The notes: generated from the letters alone by a model not told the origin. Numbered from the stretch's first letter, positions 1 through 8,620 are shown. The stretch: 64,000 nt of DNA from Saccharopolyspora phatthalungensis (GCF_014203395.1 NZ_JACHIW010000001.1:434001-498000), one strand, 5' to 3'. Numbers and translations: made by a program.

Positions 1-1835
1 AGTGCCAGAGCCTGCTGTCCGGTCTCCGTGGCCTTCTCCAAGGCATCCAGTCCAGCGTAGGCCTGAGCCAGTTCGAACCGAGCTTTAGCCTCGTTGTCGA
101 TTTCCGAGGTTCCCGCGAAGTACTCGAGCGCACCATAGAATTCTTCCGCAGCCTCGGCATAACGGTCGGCCTTGAGATACGTACGCCCGCGCTGCAGCCG
201 GATCAGCGCCAACGCACGTGCCTGGTCTTGCGAGTCCAGTCGTCGCACAATCTCCTCGGACTTCACGAAAGCCTGGAGGGCCTCCTCGATCTCATTCAGC
301 TCGCGGTAAATCTTGCCGAGCCATTCCCACGCACTCTGCTGACCGAAGTCATGCCCCTCGTCGATGGCCACATGCAGCGATTTCAGGAAGCACTCCTTGG
401 CCTGTGAGTACTCTTTGATCGCGAAGTATGCCGAACCGAGTTGGGCGCTCACGTGCATCACGGCGAGCCGGTTGCCGAGTCGTTCAGCCGCGGCCAGACC
501 ACGCTGGTGCGTGTCAATCCAGTCGTCGAAATGGCCGTGCAGGTGGTACAAGCCCCACAATGCTTCACAGAACTGCCAGGTCAGTTCGTCGAGCCCGGCA
601 GTCTCCGAAGCACGGACACACGCCAGCAGGTTTTCCCGTTCCTGCTCCAGAGCACCCAGGGCACGGGCTCGCTGCTCCCTGCGGGTCTCGACGTCGACGT
701 CTTCCGGAAGACCAGCACGTTCTTGGTAGAGCGGGCTGACTCGCCACCGGTCGGAAAGCACCTGGTCCCACGCCACGGTCTGTTTCAGATACCACGTCGC
801 GACCCGACGAACGACCTCGATGGTCCGGCCACTCAGCTCGGGGTCAGCGGCGAGAACCTCACGCGCGTGCACCCGGATCGGGGCATGCACCTCGTAGCGG
901 TCTTCGTCCACGACGTGAACGAGACGCTTACGTGTCAAGACCCGCAGGCGTTCCTCGGCGTCATCCAGGCTGGTATTGAAAAGGACCGCTGCCGCCTCCA
1001 GAGCGAACTGCGTTCCAGGGTGCAGCGCCAGCATCCGGTGTGCTTCAGCCGCGTCGGCGGGGAGGTTGTCGTAGACCAAGTCGAGCGGCCGTCGCACCGG
1101 GTTCCCTTCGTCCTCCTGGAACAGTTCGAGCCCGCCCCGCTCAAGTCTGCGTTTGATGATCCGGCCTGGTGAAGGCTCCTCGGCCAGCGACGCGACCACG
1201 TTCAGCGCCAAGGGATATCCGCCGCAGACCGCGATGAGATGCGCTTTGGTCTGGTCATCGCAGTCCCACGCACGTTCGGCCGATGCGTCCAGCAACGCCG
1301 CACTGTGTGCAGCGTTGAGGGGGCCGACCCGGACCCGTTTGAAACCCAGCCGGCGCAAGCCCCGCAGTTCGGCCCTGCTCGTCGCCACTACCAGCGATCC
1401 CGGCGAGTTGATCAGGAAAGTCTCGATCTGAGAAACGGTCACGGCATCGTTGAGCAGCAGAAAGACCCGTTTGTCCGAAAGCAGGCGACGAAGCAGGCTC
1501 GATCGGTCGGCCATGGTCGCCGGAAGCTCGCCAGGTGCCTGCCCCAGGTTCTGCAACGTTCCGTTGAGCGCCTCACCGGCAGGCACCATCTCGTTGCGGT
1601 CAGGGTCGCTCAGTTTGACCTGCAAAGCGCCATCCGGGAACCACGACTTGTACTTCGCATAGAATTGCAGCGCAGCAGCGGTAACGCCGATACCACCCGG
1701 CCCGTCCAAGGCGACCAGGGCGGGACGTCCGTCTCGCGTAGCTCGTTCGACCTGGGTGAACATCGCAGCCAGAACATCCTCACGATCGATGAACGGATAT
1801 GGCGGCGGCTGCAACTGGTTCGCTATCGCGCGCAC
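1..1835 (-). CDS. NB-ARC/TPR STAND-type protein with degenerate P-loop (partial, 3' end off window)
   Basis: About 611 residues are visible; the stop lies beyond the left edge. The GTG at 1835 is preceded by a GAGGAGGT ribosome-binding site, and an in-frame stop lies just upstream. After a short lead the NB-ARC region begins (around residue 15). The P-loop position (45-52) reads GPGGIGVT, so the expected Lys is Val, and the kinase-2 position reads FLLLND instead of LLLDD. A helical region follows, then TPR-like repeats from about residue 390 to the edge. There is no SARP or LuxR DNA-binding domain at the N terminus, unlike AfsR-type regulators. STAND proteins normally use ATP binding to switch oligomerisation; with this P-loop it may bind nucleotide weakly or act as a scaffold (inference). 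The C terminus is unseen, so an effector or HTH there cannot be excluded. Confidence 0.75.
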   Translation of the reverse strand, partial: MRAIANQLQPPPYPFIDREDVLAAMFTQVERATRDGRPALVALDGPGGIGVTAAALQFYAKYKSWFPDGALQVKLSDPDRNEMVPAGEALNGTLQNLGQAPGELPATMADRSSLLRRLLSDKRVFLLLNDAVTVSQIETFLINSPGSLVVATSRAELRGLRRLGFKRVRVGPLNAAHSAALLDASAERAWDCDDQTKAHLIAVCGGYPLALNVVASLAEEPSPGRIIKRRLERGGLELFQEDEGNPVRRPLDLVYDNLPADAAEAHRMLALHPGTQFALEAAAVLFNTSLDDAEERLRVLTRKRLVHVVDEDRYEVHAPIRVHAREVLAADPELSGRTIEVVRRVATWYLKQTVAWDQVLSDRWRVSPLYQERAGLPEDVDVETRREQRARALGALEQERENLLACVRASETAGLDELTWQFCEALWGLYHLHGHFDDWIDTHQRGLAAAERLGNRLAVMHVSAQLGSAYFAIKEYSQAKECFLKSLHVAIDEGHDFGQQSAWEWLGKIYRELNEIEEALQAFVKSEEIVRRLDSQDQARALALIRLQRGRTYLKADRYAEAAEEFYGALEYFAGTSEIDNEAKARFELAQAYAGLDALEKATETGQQALA

Positions 1836-1960
1836 TCCTACCTCCTCAACCACGCCACCCCAGGCGCGACGGCGTCACCGCACTCAGTGATCAATACTAA
1901 ACACCGGATCACCCACCACGCCTACGATCTCAGCAAGTCGCCTTCGGTGACCTCAGCGCG

Positions 1961-2288
1961 TCAACGCCCAACCGGCTCGGTCGGCTGCTGCGCGAGCCGT
2001 TTGGCGAGTGCGGAGATGATCGGGCCCACATGGTCCAGCCCTCGTCCGCCGACACTGAGTCGGCTCCGGGCCTGGTGGATTCCCCGCCGACTTCCACCGC
2101 CCAAGTGCCGCTCACTAACATCCCTTCGCCAGCGATGATCGCCTGCGCGGTGGCGTCGAACCTGCTGCCCGACCAGAACGAATCCGGGGTGGCGTTGAGG
2201 ACGCCCATCACCTTGAGGGGGCCGACGTCTGGTCTGGTCACGGTGGCACGCGCCGCACTTCCGGACAGGGTTGCTTGCTCGATGGTCA
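1961..2288 (-). pseudogene. dihydropteroate synthase-like remnant (folP-type), frameshifted and truncated
   Basis: From a GTG at 2288 the frame gives a dihydropteroate synthase N terminus: MGVLNATPDSF resembles the pterin-site signature MGVLNVTPDSF, and VGGESTRPGA matches the second signature. Just after the ADEG residues (near 2035) the homologous reading moves to another frame (LDHVGPIISALAKRL) and ends at 1961. Only about 110 residues exist, against about 270 for a working enzyme, so the barrel is incomplete. The enzyme would condense p-aminobenzoate with dihydropterin pyrophosphate in folate synthesis; this copy cannot. The housekeeping folP must lie elsewhere. It sits in a run of decayed genes left of an insertion sequence. 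Confidence 0.75.
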
Positions 2289-2358
2289 CGACTGTCGGCC
2301 TCTTGTCTGGTGTGGACGGTTTTTCAAAGCGTCGATCAGGGCTTTCTGTGCGCACTCG

Positions 2359-3057
2359 TCACCAATGCGCGCAGGCCGTGCACGGTGTGGACGGGCACTC
2401 AAGCAGGTCGGCCACAGCCTGTTCGAGCTCATCGACGAATGAGTTGAGCAGGTCGAGCTGGCTGCGCAGCGCACGGTTTGGGCGGCCTGCGCGCCGGCCT
2501 GACGGCGTTGGCCGGCCAGGTTTTCGTAGTCGTGGGCGGTGAGTGCCACCAGCTCGGTGCCTTCCACCCACATCCGGCGCGGCTTCGGGGGCATGACGTG
2601 GGCAGGGCGAGTTCGGCGACAACCTCCGTGGTGGCTCGGGCAAAGTTGAACGTGATGAAGTGCGGACCCAGTACGCCTTCGGCGAGCAGTCGTTGCGAAA
2701 GCAAGATCGCCCGTTCGATGCCGAGAGCCCGCACGGCTGCGGGATCGTCGGCGACGGCGGCGAACCGCTCGGCCAGGTGGGGCGGGAACGGCGCGCCGGA
2801 CAGCTGCGGACGACAACCTTTGATGAGCTCGCTCAGTGACTTCGACCCCGGGTCGCCGACCACATCGTGGTGGCGCCATAACTGCTTGAGCAGCCGTTCG
2901 CTGATCTTGCCAACCACGAGACTGCGTTCTCTGGGTAGCCATCCCCCAGCGACCGGATCGGCCGCTCGAAATCGAGCCCGAGGTGAGACGCGATCCGAGC
3001 ATGGTCGCCCAGCTTTTTCTGAAGGCGGCCCAACCGTTCGTCGAGCTGCGGACTCAC
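2359..3057 (-). pseudogene. unrecognised conserved gene broken by several frameshifts
   Basis: A GTG start at 3057 behind GGGGAGG opens MSPQLDERLGRLQKKLGDHA. A sensible protein (about 230 residues) can only be followed by changing frame near 2945 (in a G-run), near 2610 and again near 2480. Its pieces include GKISERLLKQLWRHHDVVGD, AVADDPAAVRALGIERAILL, a middle segment with WVEGTELVALTAHDYENLAG, and an end with LNSFVDELEQAVADLLECP and a last CxxC-like CTACAHW. I do not recognise the family. The start overlaps the stop of the upstream fragment as GTGA, so it was once in an operon with it. At least three frameshifts make it a pseudogene unless the assembly is wrong. Confidence 0.55.
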
Positions 3058-3199
3058 GGCACCTCCCCTTGTACGAAGGCGTACCGGTCGACGAACACCA
3101 CTCGATCTCCAGGGCGATCGCGACGGACCTCCTCAATGCCGCGGGCAAGCTCGTCGTCATCGAACAGCGACAGCAGTGACATGTACCGGTTACGCATCA
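3054..3199 (-). pseudogene. 3' fragment of a gene truncated by the IS3 element
   Basis: The reading frame runs from the IS boundary at about 3199 to a TGA at 3054 and gives SLLSLFDDDELARGIEEVRR followed by VVFVDRYAFVQGEVP. It has no start of its own of the expected kind: the 5' part was lost when the insertion sequence arrived. The stop overlaps the GTG of the next (broken) gene, showing former translational coupling. The style (charged helix followed by a strand) resembles the end of a Rossmann-like enzyme such as a methyltransferase, but that is a guess. Confidence 0.4.
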
Positions 3200-3265
3200 T
3201 GAGGTTGCCCCTGTGAACCGGACACCCTGATCCCAGGCAGTAGTTGCCTGAGTAAGGATGTCCCT

Positions 3266-3556
3266 GTGTCAGGTTCGTCGAAGTTTCCCGAGCAGTTCCG
3301 CAAGGACGCGGTCGAGTTGGCCCGGTCCTCGGATCGCCCGTTACGGCAGGTCGCCCGCGAGCTTGGGGTGAACCACGAGACGCTGCGTAACTGGGTCCGC
3401 ACCGCCGAACGCGCCGAGGCCGCCTCGCCGGACAGCGTCTCCGCGGGTGAGCAGGAAGAGCTGCGGGCGCTGCGTAAGCGGGTGGCCGAGTTGGAGCTGG
3501 AAAAGGAGATCCTGCGCAAGGCAGCCGCCTATTTCGCCAAGGAGATGGGTCGTTGA
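3266..3556 (+). CDS. IS3-family transposase OrfA (helix-turn-helix)
   Basis: A 96-residue protein with GTG start. The N-terminal half is a helix-turn-helix (FPEQFRKDAVELAR, then RQVARELGVNHETLRNWV) that binds the IS ends. The C-terminal half is a leucine-zipper coiled coil (ELRALRKRVAELELEKEILR) ending in AYFAKEMGR, the standard IS3 OrfA tail. OrfB starts inside its stop codon (TTGA), so the two are translationally coupled; no classic A6G slippery run is seen at the junction. OrfA itself looks intact, but OrfB is split, so this copy should not transpose unaided. Confidence 0.9.
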   Translation: MSGSSKFPEQFRKDAVELARSSDRPLRQVARELGVNHETLRNWVRTAERAEAASPDSVSAGEQEELRALRKRVAELELEKEILRKAAAYFAKEMGR

Positions 3557-4228
3557 CCTGCAGCTACCGGTTCATCTCCGAACACCGCGCCGTCTTCGGC
3601 GTCGCACGGCTGTGCCGGGTCCTGGGTATCAGACGCCCGGGCTTCTACGAATGGCTGGACGCCGCCCCCGCACGCGCCGAACGAACCGCCGCCGACCAAC
3701 GGCTGGCAGCCGAGATCGCCGAGGTCCATGCCGAGCACCGTGGCACCTACGGGCGCCCCCGGGTCACCGCCGTGTTGCACCGCCGCGGCCGGCGGGTCAA
3801 CCACAAACGCGTCGAGCGGATCATGCGCGAGCACGGCATCACCGGCATCACCCGGCGCCGACGCCGGTCACTGACCAGGCAGGATGAGACCGCTGCCCCG
3901 GTGCCCGATCTCATCGGCCGCGACTTCACCGCCCCAGCACCCGGGCAACGGCTCGTCGGTGACATCACCTATCTGCCCACACAAGAGGGCTGGCTGTATC
4001 TGGCCACCGTGATCGACCTGCACAACAGGGAGGTCATCGGCCACGCGATGGCCGGGCACATTCGCGCCGAACTGGTCGGTGACGCCATCGTCCTGGCCGC
4101 CCGGCGTGGCCTGATCGGTAACGACGCGGTCTTTCATTCCGACCGTGGCTCGCAATACACCTCCGCCGAGTTCCGCGCCACGCTCGCCGATCTGGGCGTG
4201 CGACCATCGGTAGGCAGGACCGGGTCGT
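3553..4228 (+). pseudogene. IS3-family transposase OrfB, 5' part (split by Tn554-type element)
   Basis: The frame starts with TTG at 3553, overlapping the orfA stop. It carries the HTH_21 region (YGRPRVTAVLHRRGRRVNHKRV) and the rve catalytic core: first Asp in VGDITYLPT, second Asp in HSDRGSQYTS. After GVRPSVGRTGS the homology stops at 4228 and the frame runs briefly into the inserted element, ending at 4245. The catalytic Glu and the rest lie at 7632-7831. Joining the two parts restores the codon TGC and the usual GSCWDN sequence. Confidence 0.9.
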
Positions 4229-4233
4229 CCCTC

Positions 4234-4260
4234 TTAACCGGCTAATGGTTGTGTTTGTCC
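4234..4260 (+). repeat. left terminal inverted repeat of the Tn554-type element
   Basis: It begins TTAACCGGCTAATGG. The reverse complement of 7604-7630 begins TTATCCGGCTAATGA; 13 of the first 14 positions agree and similarity continues for about 27 bases. Confidence 0.75.
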
Positions 4261-4330
4261 AGGTCAGCGACACGCTGCGGTAGTGGTACTTGCCGGTTGG
4301 CTGCGTTCATGGCTGGTACGTCTGTTCCTT

Positions 4331-5413
4331 ATGGGTATCGAGGCCGGTCTTCGGCTTGAGGAACGGGACGGTGGCTGGGCGTTGGCCGGGCCGGCCGCGT
4401 CGCGGTTCGGGTTGGTGGATGAGTACCTGGCGTATTTGGCCGATCGGAACTATTCACCGAAGACCGTGCGTGCCTATGGATACGACGTGTTGGCGTTCTG
4501 CCGGTGGCTCGTCGTTGAGGAGCAGCCGTTGCCGGAGGTGACCACGGAGGTGTTGTTGCGGTTCTTGCGTGCCTGCCGGGAGGCTACGGTTGCGGGCAGG
4601 CCGGGGCCGAACGTGGTCACGTTGTCGGGCCGTCGGATGGATCAGTATGCCCCCACGACGATCAATCGGCGGTTGGCGGCGATCTCGGGTTTGTTCGCGT
4701 TCGCCGCGATGCGGGATCCGGACGTGAAAAACCCAGTCCCCAGAGGCAAGGAGGCCCGCTGGCTGGTAGCGGGTGAGCGCAGCGGGATGCTCGCGCACAC
4801 CGTCCGTCGGCCGAAAACCCGTTCGTCGCTTCGGCTCCGGGAGCCTCGTCGTCTGCCCACGGCGCTGTCGCAGTCGGATGCGGCGGAGCTTCTGGCGAGT
4901 TTTCATGCGTGGCGGGACCGGGCGATCGCGGGCTTGATGCTGTATTGCGGGCTGCGTTCCGCCGAGGTGCTGGGCCTGGACGTCGTCGACGCCGATATCG
5001 GCGGCCGATGGCTGCGGGTGGTCGGTAAGGGCCAGCGGGAACGCCGGGTCCCGCTGGATGCCGACGTCGCTTCGGTGATCCAGGTGTATTTGCTGGCCGA
5101 GCGGCCCGAATCCGCAAGCGCCCGTCTGTTTCTCGTGGCCAAGGGGCCGAACCGGGGCCAGCCGTTGACTGCGGCCGGGTTGCGCACGATCTTCCGCTAT
5201 CACCGTGGGCTTACCGGCGTCGTCGGCGGGCATCCTCACGCGCTGCGACACACCTTCGGCACCGCCCTGGCCGAAGCGGGGGTCGATCTCGCGGTGATGC
5301 AAGCGTTGCTCGGACACGCTCATGTCGACACCACCGCCCGTTACATCCATTTGGCTCCGGCGCATGTGAAAGCAGAATTCGATGCCGCTCGCGATCGCAT
5401 CCGCTCCCAGTGA
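4331..5413 (+). CDS. tnpA: TnpA-like tyrosine recombinase of the Tn554-type element
   Basis: The protein has 360 residues from the ATG at 4331; a GTG at 4283 in the same frame would add 16. It has an N-terminal SAM-like DNA-binding domain (YLADRNYSPKTVRAYGYDV) and a C-terminal catalytic domain with the first Arg in YCGLRSAEVLGL, HALRHTFGTAL, LLGHAHVDTTARYIH, and thus the R-H-R-H-Y set. It cuts and rejoins DNA strands through the Tyr. The 3' end overlaps the next gene by 32 bases, so the two recombinases are co-translated. Length and order match TnpA of Tn554-like elements. Confidence 0.9.
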   Translation: MGIEAGLRLEERDGGWALAGPAASRFGLVDEYLAYLADRNYSPKTVRAYGYDVLAFCRWLVVEEQPLPEVTTEVLLRFLRACREATVAGRPGPNVVTLSGRRMDQYAPTTINRRLAAISGLFAFAAMRDPDVKNPVPRGKEARWLVAGERSGMLAHTVRRPKTRSSLRLREPRRLPTALSQSDAAELLASFHAWRDRAIAGLMLYCGLRSAEVLGLDVVDADIGGRWLRVVGKGQRERRVPLDADVASVIQVYLLAERPESASARLFLVAKGPNRGQPLTAAGLRTIFRYHRGLTGVVGGHPHALRHTFGTALAEAGVDLAVMQALLGHAHVDTTARYIHLAPAHVKAEFDAARDRIRSQ

Positions 5414-7286
5414 TGATCTGCACGCCGCCTACTTGGACTACCTGCGGCGGACCGGACGCGGAAACACCGCCTACACGGGGGCGGCTCGGGTGTTCTTCCA
5501 GCGCTGGCCAGACCCCGGGCAGTGGGCGGTGCAGCCTTTGGAGACCCGCTTGTCGGCGGGAAGCTCGACCCGGCCGATCATCACGTTCCTGATGCTGCAT
5601 CGGGTGCTGCAACCGGGCTATGACTATCTGCTGGAACGCAAGCTTTCCAGCATCTGGAGGGAGGTCAAGGATTCACCGCTGGGTCCGGATCTCGATCGGT
5701 TCATGACCGCGGCCGCCGAGCTCGGGTTCACCGAACGGGTCCGGTTCGCCACCGGTTCCCAAGTTCCGGTCCGGCTGCTGATCCAGACTGGACGGTCGCT
5801 GGATCTGCTCACCATGGCCGATCTGGACGAATTCCGGGCTGCGTGCCAGGAGCGGGAGACGCGAACTGGCAAGGGGCACAGGCACTATCTGGCGTCGGTC
5901 AGCAATGCCCAACGGGTGCTGTTTTACTTGGGAATCGTCGATGAACTGCCACGCTCGGGCGGGCCGGTCCCGTTCGCCGACCGGCTCGCCGACCTGCGGC
6001 CGCCGATCCGCGAGACGATGATCGCCTATCTGGAACGCAAGCGGGCGACCTGTCAGCCCAAAACGGTGTCGGCCTTCGCGACCCGGCTCAAGCACTTCGG
6101 GGTCTTCCTGGCCGAGGTCGATCCCGGACTCGGCTCCATCGCCGAGCTGGATCGCCGCAAGCACATCGAGCCCTACCTGAGGTCGCTGGTCGACGCGGTC
6201 AACCCGAAAAACGATCAGCCGATCACCGTCGCGGACCGATCCCGGCGAGTGCTCGCGCTGATGGGATTCCTGACCGATATCACCGAGTGGGACTGGCCCG
6301 ACGCGCCACCCCGCAAGCTGATATTCCGCGACGATGTCCCCAAACTCCCGCACACGCTGCCCCGCTACCTGCCCCTCGACGTCGACCGCCGACTCACCGC
6401 AGTGCTGACCGAACACCCCGGCAACGAACTCGCCGCAGCCGCCCTGCGACTGCAACGCAGCTGCGGACTGCGGATCGGGGAACTGCTCGACCTCGAGCTC
6501 GACTGCGTCCACGAAGTCCCCGACCACGGCAGCTGGCTGAAAATCCCGCTCGGCAAACTGGAGACCGAGCGCATGATCCCCATCGATGACGACATCCTCG
6601 ACCTAATCGACCACATCACCGCCATCCGCTCCCACGGACGGCCGATGCCGCACCCTCGCTACCGGCGCCGGGCCCAGTTCCTGTTCACCCACCACGGCCG
6701 ACGCCTCTCCCAAAGCGCGGTCCGTCACGAACTCGACCGCGCCGCCCAGTCCGCGGGACTCGACCACCTCACCCCGCACCAGCTCCGCCACACCTACGCC
6801 ACCGCCCTGGTCAACGCCGGCGTCTCACTCCAAGCACTGATGGCGCTACTTGGCCACGTCTCCGCCGAGATGAGCCTGCGCTACGGTCGGCTGTTCGACA
6901 CCACCGTCCGAGCCGAATACGAACGAGCCCTCGACCTCGCCAAACAACAGGCCCGCACCCCCACCACCGGCACGATCAGCCTGCCACTGGCCGACATCAC
7001 CGGCGGAGCCGACTGGAAGAACACCCCATTGCTCAAATCCCGTCTGGCCGGCGGGTTCTGCCTCCGCGCACCCGCCCAAGGCGCCTGCGCCTACGCCAAC
7101 ATCTGCGAGCATTGCCCCAGCTTCCACACCGAACCCAGCTCGCTGCCCATCCTGGCCGCCCAACGCGTCGACGCCGAAGCACTCGCCCGCGACGCCGAAC
7201 AACGAGGCTGGATCGCCGAAGCCCAACGCCACCAACGACTCATCGCCCGACTCGACATTCTGATCAACGAGGCCCAAGCCGGATGA
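5382..7286 (+). CDS. tnpB: TnpB-like tyrosine recombinase of the Tn554-type element
   Basis: A 634-residue protein. The catalytic half (about residues 320-510) has CGLRIGELLDLELD, HQLRHTYATALV, LLGHVSAEMSLRYG: Arg, His-x-x-Arg, His and Tyr are all present. Beyond it lies a Cys-rich stretch, GFCLRAPAQGACAYANICEHC (residues near 555), a likely metal-binding knuckle common in TnpB proteins of this class, then a helical tail. The large N-terminal part would bind DNA. It starts within tnpA and its stop overlaps tnpC as ATGA, so the three genes form one coupled operon. Confidence 0.9.
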   Translation: MPLAIASAPSDDLHAAYLDYLRRTGRGNTAYTGAARVFFQRWPDPGQWAVQPLETRLSAGSSTRPIITFLMLHRVLQPGYDYLLERKLSSIWREVKDSPLGPDLDRFMTAAAELGFTERVRFATGSQVPVRLLIQTGRSLDLLTMADLDEFRAACQERETRTGKGHRHYLASVSNAQRVLFYLGIVDELPRSGGPVPFADRLADLRPPIRETMIAYLERKRATCQPKTVSAFATRLKHFGVFLAEVDPGLGSIAELDRRKHIEPYLRSLVDAVNPKNDQPITVADRSRRVLALMGFLTDITEWDWPDAPPRKLIFRDDVPKLPHTLPRYLPLDVDRRLTAVLTEHPGNELAAAALRLQRSCGLRIGELLDLELDCVHEVPDHGSWLKIPLGKLETERMIPIDDDILDLIDHITAIRSHGRPMPHPRYRRRAQFLFTHHGRRLSQSAVRHELDRAAQSAGLDHLTPHQLRHTYATALVNAGVSLQALMALLGHVSAEMSLRYGRLFDTTVRAEYERALDLAKQQARTPTTGTISLPLADITGGADWKNTPLLKSRLAGGFCLRAPAQGACAYANICEHCPSFHTEPSSLPILAAQRVDAEALARDAEQRGWIAEAQRHQRLIARLDILINEAQAG

Positions 7287-7582
7287 CCACCACCAGCACC
7301 CTGGGCCGCGTCGAACGCGCCTGCGTCCAGCTCCACCACGACGGCCACGCCGTCACCTTCACCGCCGTCGCCGCCCACACCGGGCTGGGCCGCACCACCC
7401 TCTACCGCAACCCAACCCTGCGCGCCGTCATCGAGGAACACCGATCTCGATCCGCCACCAGCGGCACCCTCACCAGCCTCACCGACGAGATCACCACCCT
7501 CCGCGCCGCCCTCGACGCCCTCGCCACCCGAGTACGCCGCCACGAAGAACAACTCCGACGCCTCACAGCTCGAAACGACTGA
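7283..7582 (+). CDS. tnpC: TnpC-like accessory protein (DUF6262-type)
   Basis: A 99-residue protein, start overlapping the tnpB stop (ATGA). The first half is a helix-turn-helix (VTFTAVAAHTGLGRTTLYRN); the second half is a heptad coiled coil (LTDEITTLRAALDALATRV). TnpC in Tn554 is an accessory factor that influences transposition frequency and orientation rather than the chemistry. Size, order and coupling support the call more than sequence similarity alone. Confidence 0.8.
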   Translation: MTTTSTLGRVERACVQLHHDGHAVTFTAVAAHTGLGRTTLYRNPTLRAVIEEHRSRSATSGTLTSLTDEITTLRAALDALATRVRRHEEQLRRLTARND

Positions 7583-7603
7583 AAGCGTTAACCGGCCAAC
7601 AAC

Positions 7604-7630
7604 CGGAAACCACGATCATTAGCCGGATAA
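7604..7630 (-). repeat. right terminal inverted repeat of the Tn554-type element
   Basis: Pairs with 4234-4260. The outermost CATTAGCCGGATAA at 7617-7630 is the reverse complement of the left end except for one base. Confidence 0.75.
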
Positions 7631-7631
7631 T

Positions 7632-7831
7632 GCTGGGACAACAGCCCTGCGGAATCGTTCTGGTCCACGTTCAAACACGAGCACTACTACCGGCATACCT
7701 ACGCCACACAAGCGGAACTTGTTGACACAGTTGACAATTGGGTTCGCTTCTACAATGCTGTCCGGCGGCACTCCGCGATCGGGATGCTCAGTCCCGACGA
7801 CTACGAGAACTCACTTCGAGCGGCTGCCTGA
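7632..7831 (+). pseudogene. IS3-family transposase OrfB, 3' part
   Basis: The frame reads WDNSPAESFWSTFKHEHYYR, with the catalytic Glu of the DDE triad in AESFW, then NWVRFYNAVRRHSAIGMLSP and a stop at 7831. It continues the fragment at 3553-4228. Only the last 66 codons are here, so it is not expressed as a working protein while the transposon is present. Confidence 0.9.
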
Positions 7832-8300
7832 ATCCCCGTAAACCCCCTGTCCACCACTCGGGGGGAACCTCAGCTCCCCGGTTGGGCATGTACGGGGGGA
7901 TGGGATGGTATCCGGCCTCCTCGTACAACTTGAGAGCGTCTGCGTTCCTCGCGCCGCTCTCAAGACGGATCCGTCGGGAGCCTGCTTGGAGTGCGAAGCG
8001 CTCCAACCGTGTGAGGATTAGGCGACCCAGGCCCCGTTTTCGCAGTCTCGGGGTTCTGTACATCTTCTTGATTTCGACGGTGTCGTTGAGGAGGCGGTGA
8101 CATCCGCCGCAGGCAACCGGTTCGCCGTGGAGGTAGGCGACGACAAACAGTCCTCGTGGCGGTGTGAATTCTGCGGCGTCGACCCACGCGGGGTCGGCAT
8201 GACCGTAGAGGCTGAGCTGGAAGTGTTCCAGCTCAGCCATGAGCCCGGCGGCGTCGGGATGGTCGGCCGCGATGTCACGCAGTACCGGGTTCTCAGTCAT
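7788..8300 (-). CDS. GNAT N-acetyltransferase with IS-derived C terminus
   Basis: A 170-residue protein from the ATG at 8300. The acetyl-CoA loop is seen as RKRGLGRLILTRLERFAL (motif A, R-x-x-G-x-G), preceded by VEIKKMYRTP, and motif B is ADALKLYEEAGY. The family transfers acetyl groups to small amines or protein termini; the substrate here is unknown. The last 28 codons or so (7788-7872) lie inside the right end of the IS3 element, so the native C terminus was replaced. The catalytic core is complete, so activity is possible but altered stability is likely. Confidence 0.8.
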   Translation of the reverse strand: MTENPVLRDIAADHPDAAGLMAELEHFQLSLYGHADPAWVDAAEFTPPRGLFVVAYLHGEPVACGGCHRLLNDTVEIKKMYRTPRLRKRGLGRLILTRLERFALQAGSRRIRLESGARNADALKLYEEAGYHPIPPYMPNRGAEVPPEWWTGGLRGFRQPLEVSSRSRRD

Positions 8301-8620
8301 AACTTAACCCTGCCTCATCGAGGGCGTGGCATGCCGAGTCAGCTGCGACGTCAGTCGGCATGACGTGGCTAGGTTCCGTTCATTCCGAGGAGGACATTTT
8401 CATGCCGCAGGTCGCCGAGCCGCCATGCCGGCTCAGTTCCCGGCACCTAGGAGTCAGCCGCCGGCTGGCGATGCGTTGCGAGGCTGTAACCCGAGCAGCG
8501 GTGTCCTCGGCACCGTATCGCGAGCCGGGAGCCACCGGGGAGCGTCGTTTCAGAACTGCGATTTGAACCTCACCGACCAGGCTGGCGGCTGCCTTAGCTG
8601 CCAGCCGCTATCGTGGGTGA
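8301..8620 (+). other. intergenic region with a hairpin at the next gene's start
   Basis: Between a minus-strand and a plus-strand gene. A 10-bp hairpin (8580-8589 with 8597-8606, 7-base loop) ends 14 bases before the ATG at 8621, where it could cover the ribosome-binding site. A short frame at 8402-8566 (54 codons) has a good GAGGAGG site, but nothing else supports it as a gene. Confidence 0.4.

Larger units (their letters stand above)
4229..7631 (+). mobile_element. Tn554-type (three-recombinase) transposon inserted in IS3 orfB
   Basis: A 3403-bp unit holds two overlapping tyrosine-recombinase genes and a small tnpC-like gene in the same direction. Its ends are inverted repeats: 4234-4260 against 7604-7630 (core TTA-CCGGCTAATG on both). 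Removal of 4229-7631 restores an uninterrupted IS3 orfB with neither loss nor duplication of bases, as expected for this class, which makes no target duplication. There is no passenger resistance gene. Confidence 0.85.
3200..7872 (+). mobile_element. IS3-family insertion sequence interrupted by a Tn554-type transposon
   Basis: The left end begins TGAGGTTGCCCCTG at 3200. The right end, read in reverse from 7872, begins TGAGGTTCCCCCC, so the termini are imperfect inverted repeats starting TGAGGTT. Inside are orfA and an orfB that becomes whole (291 residues) when 4229-7631 is removed. No target-site duplication is visible: the left flank ends gcatca and the right flank begins gctccc. This suggests a flanking deletion after insertion, in agreement with the truncated genes on both sides. 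Confidence 0.75.
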
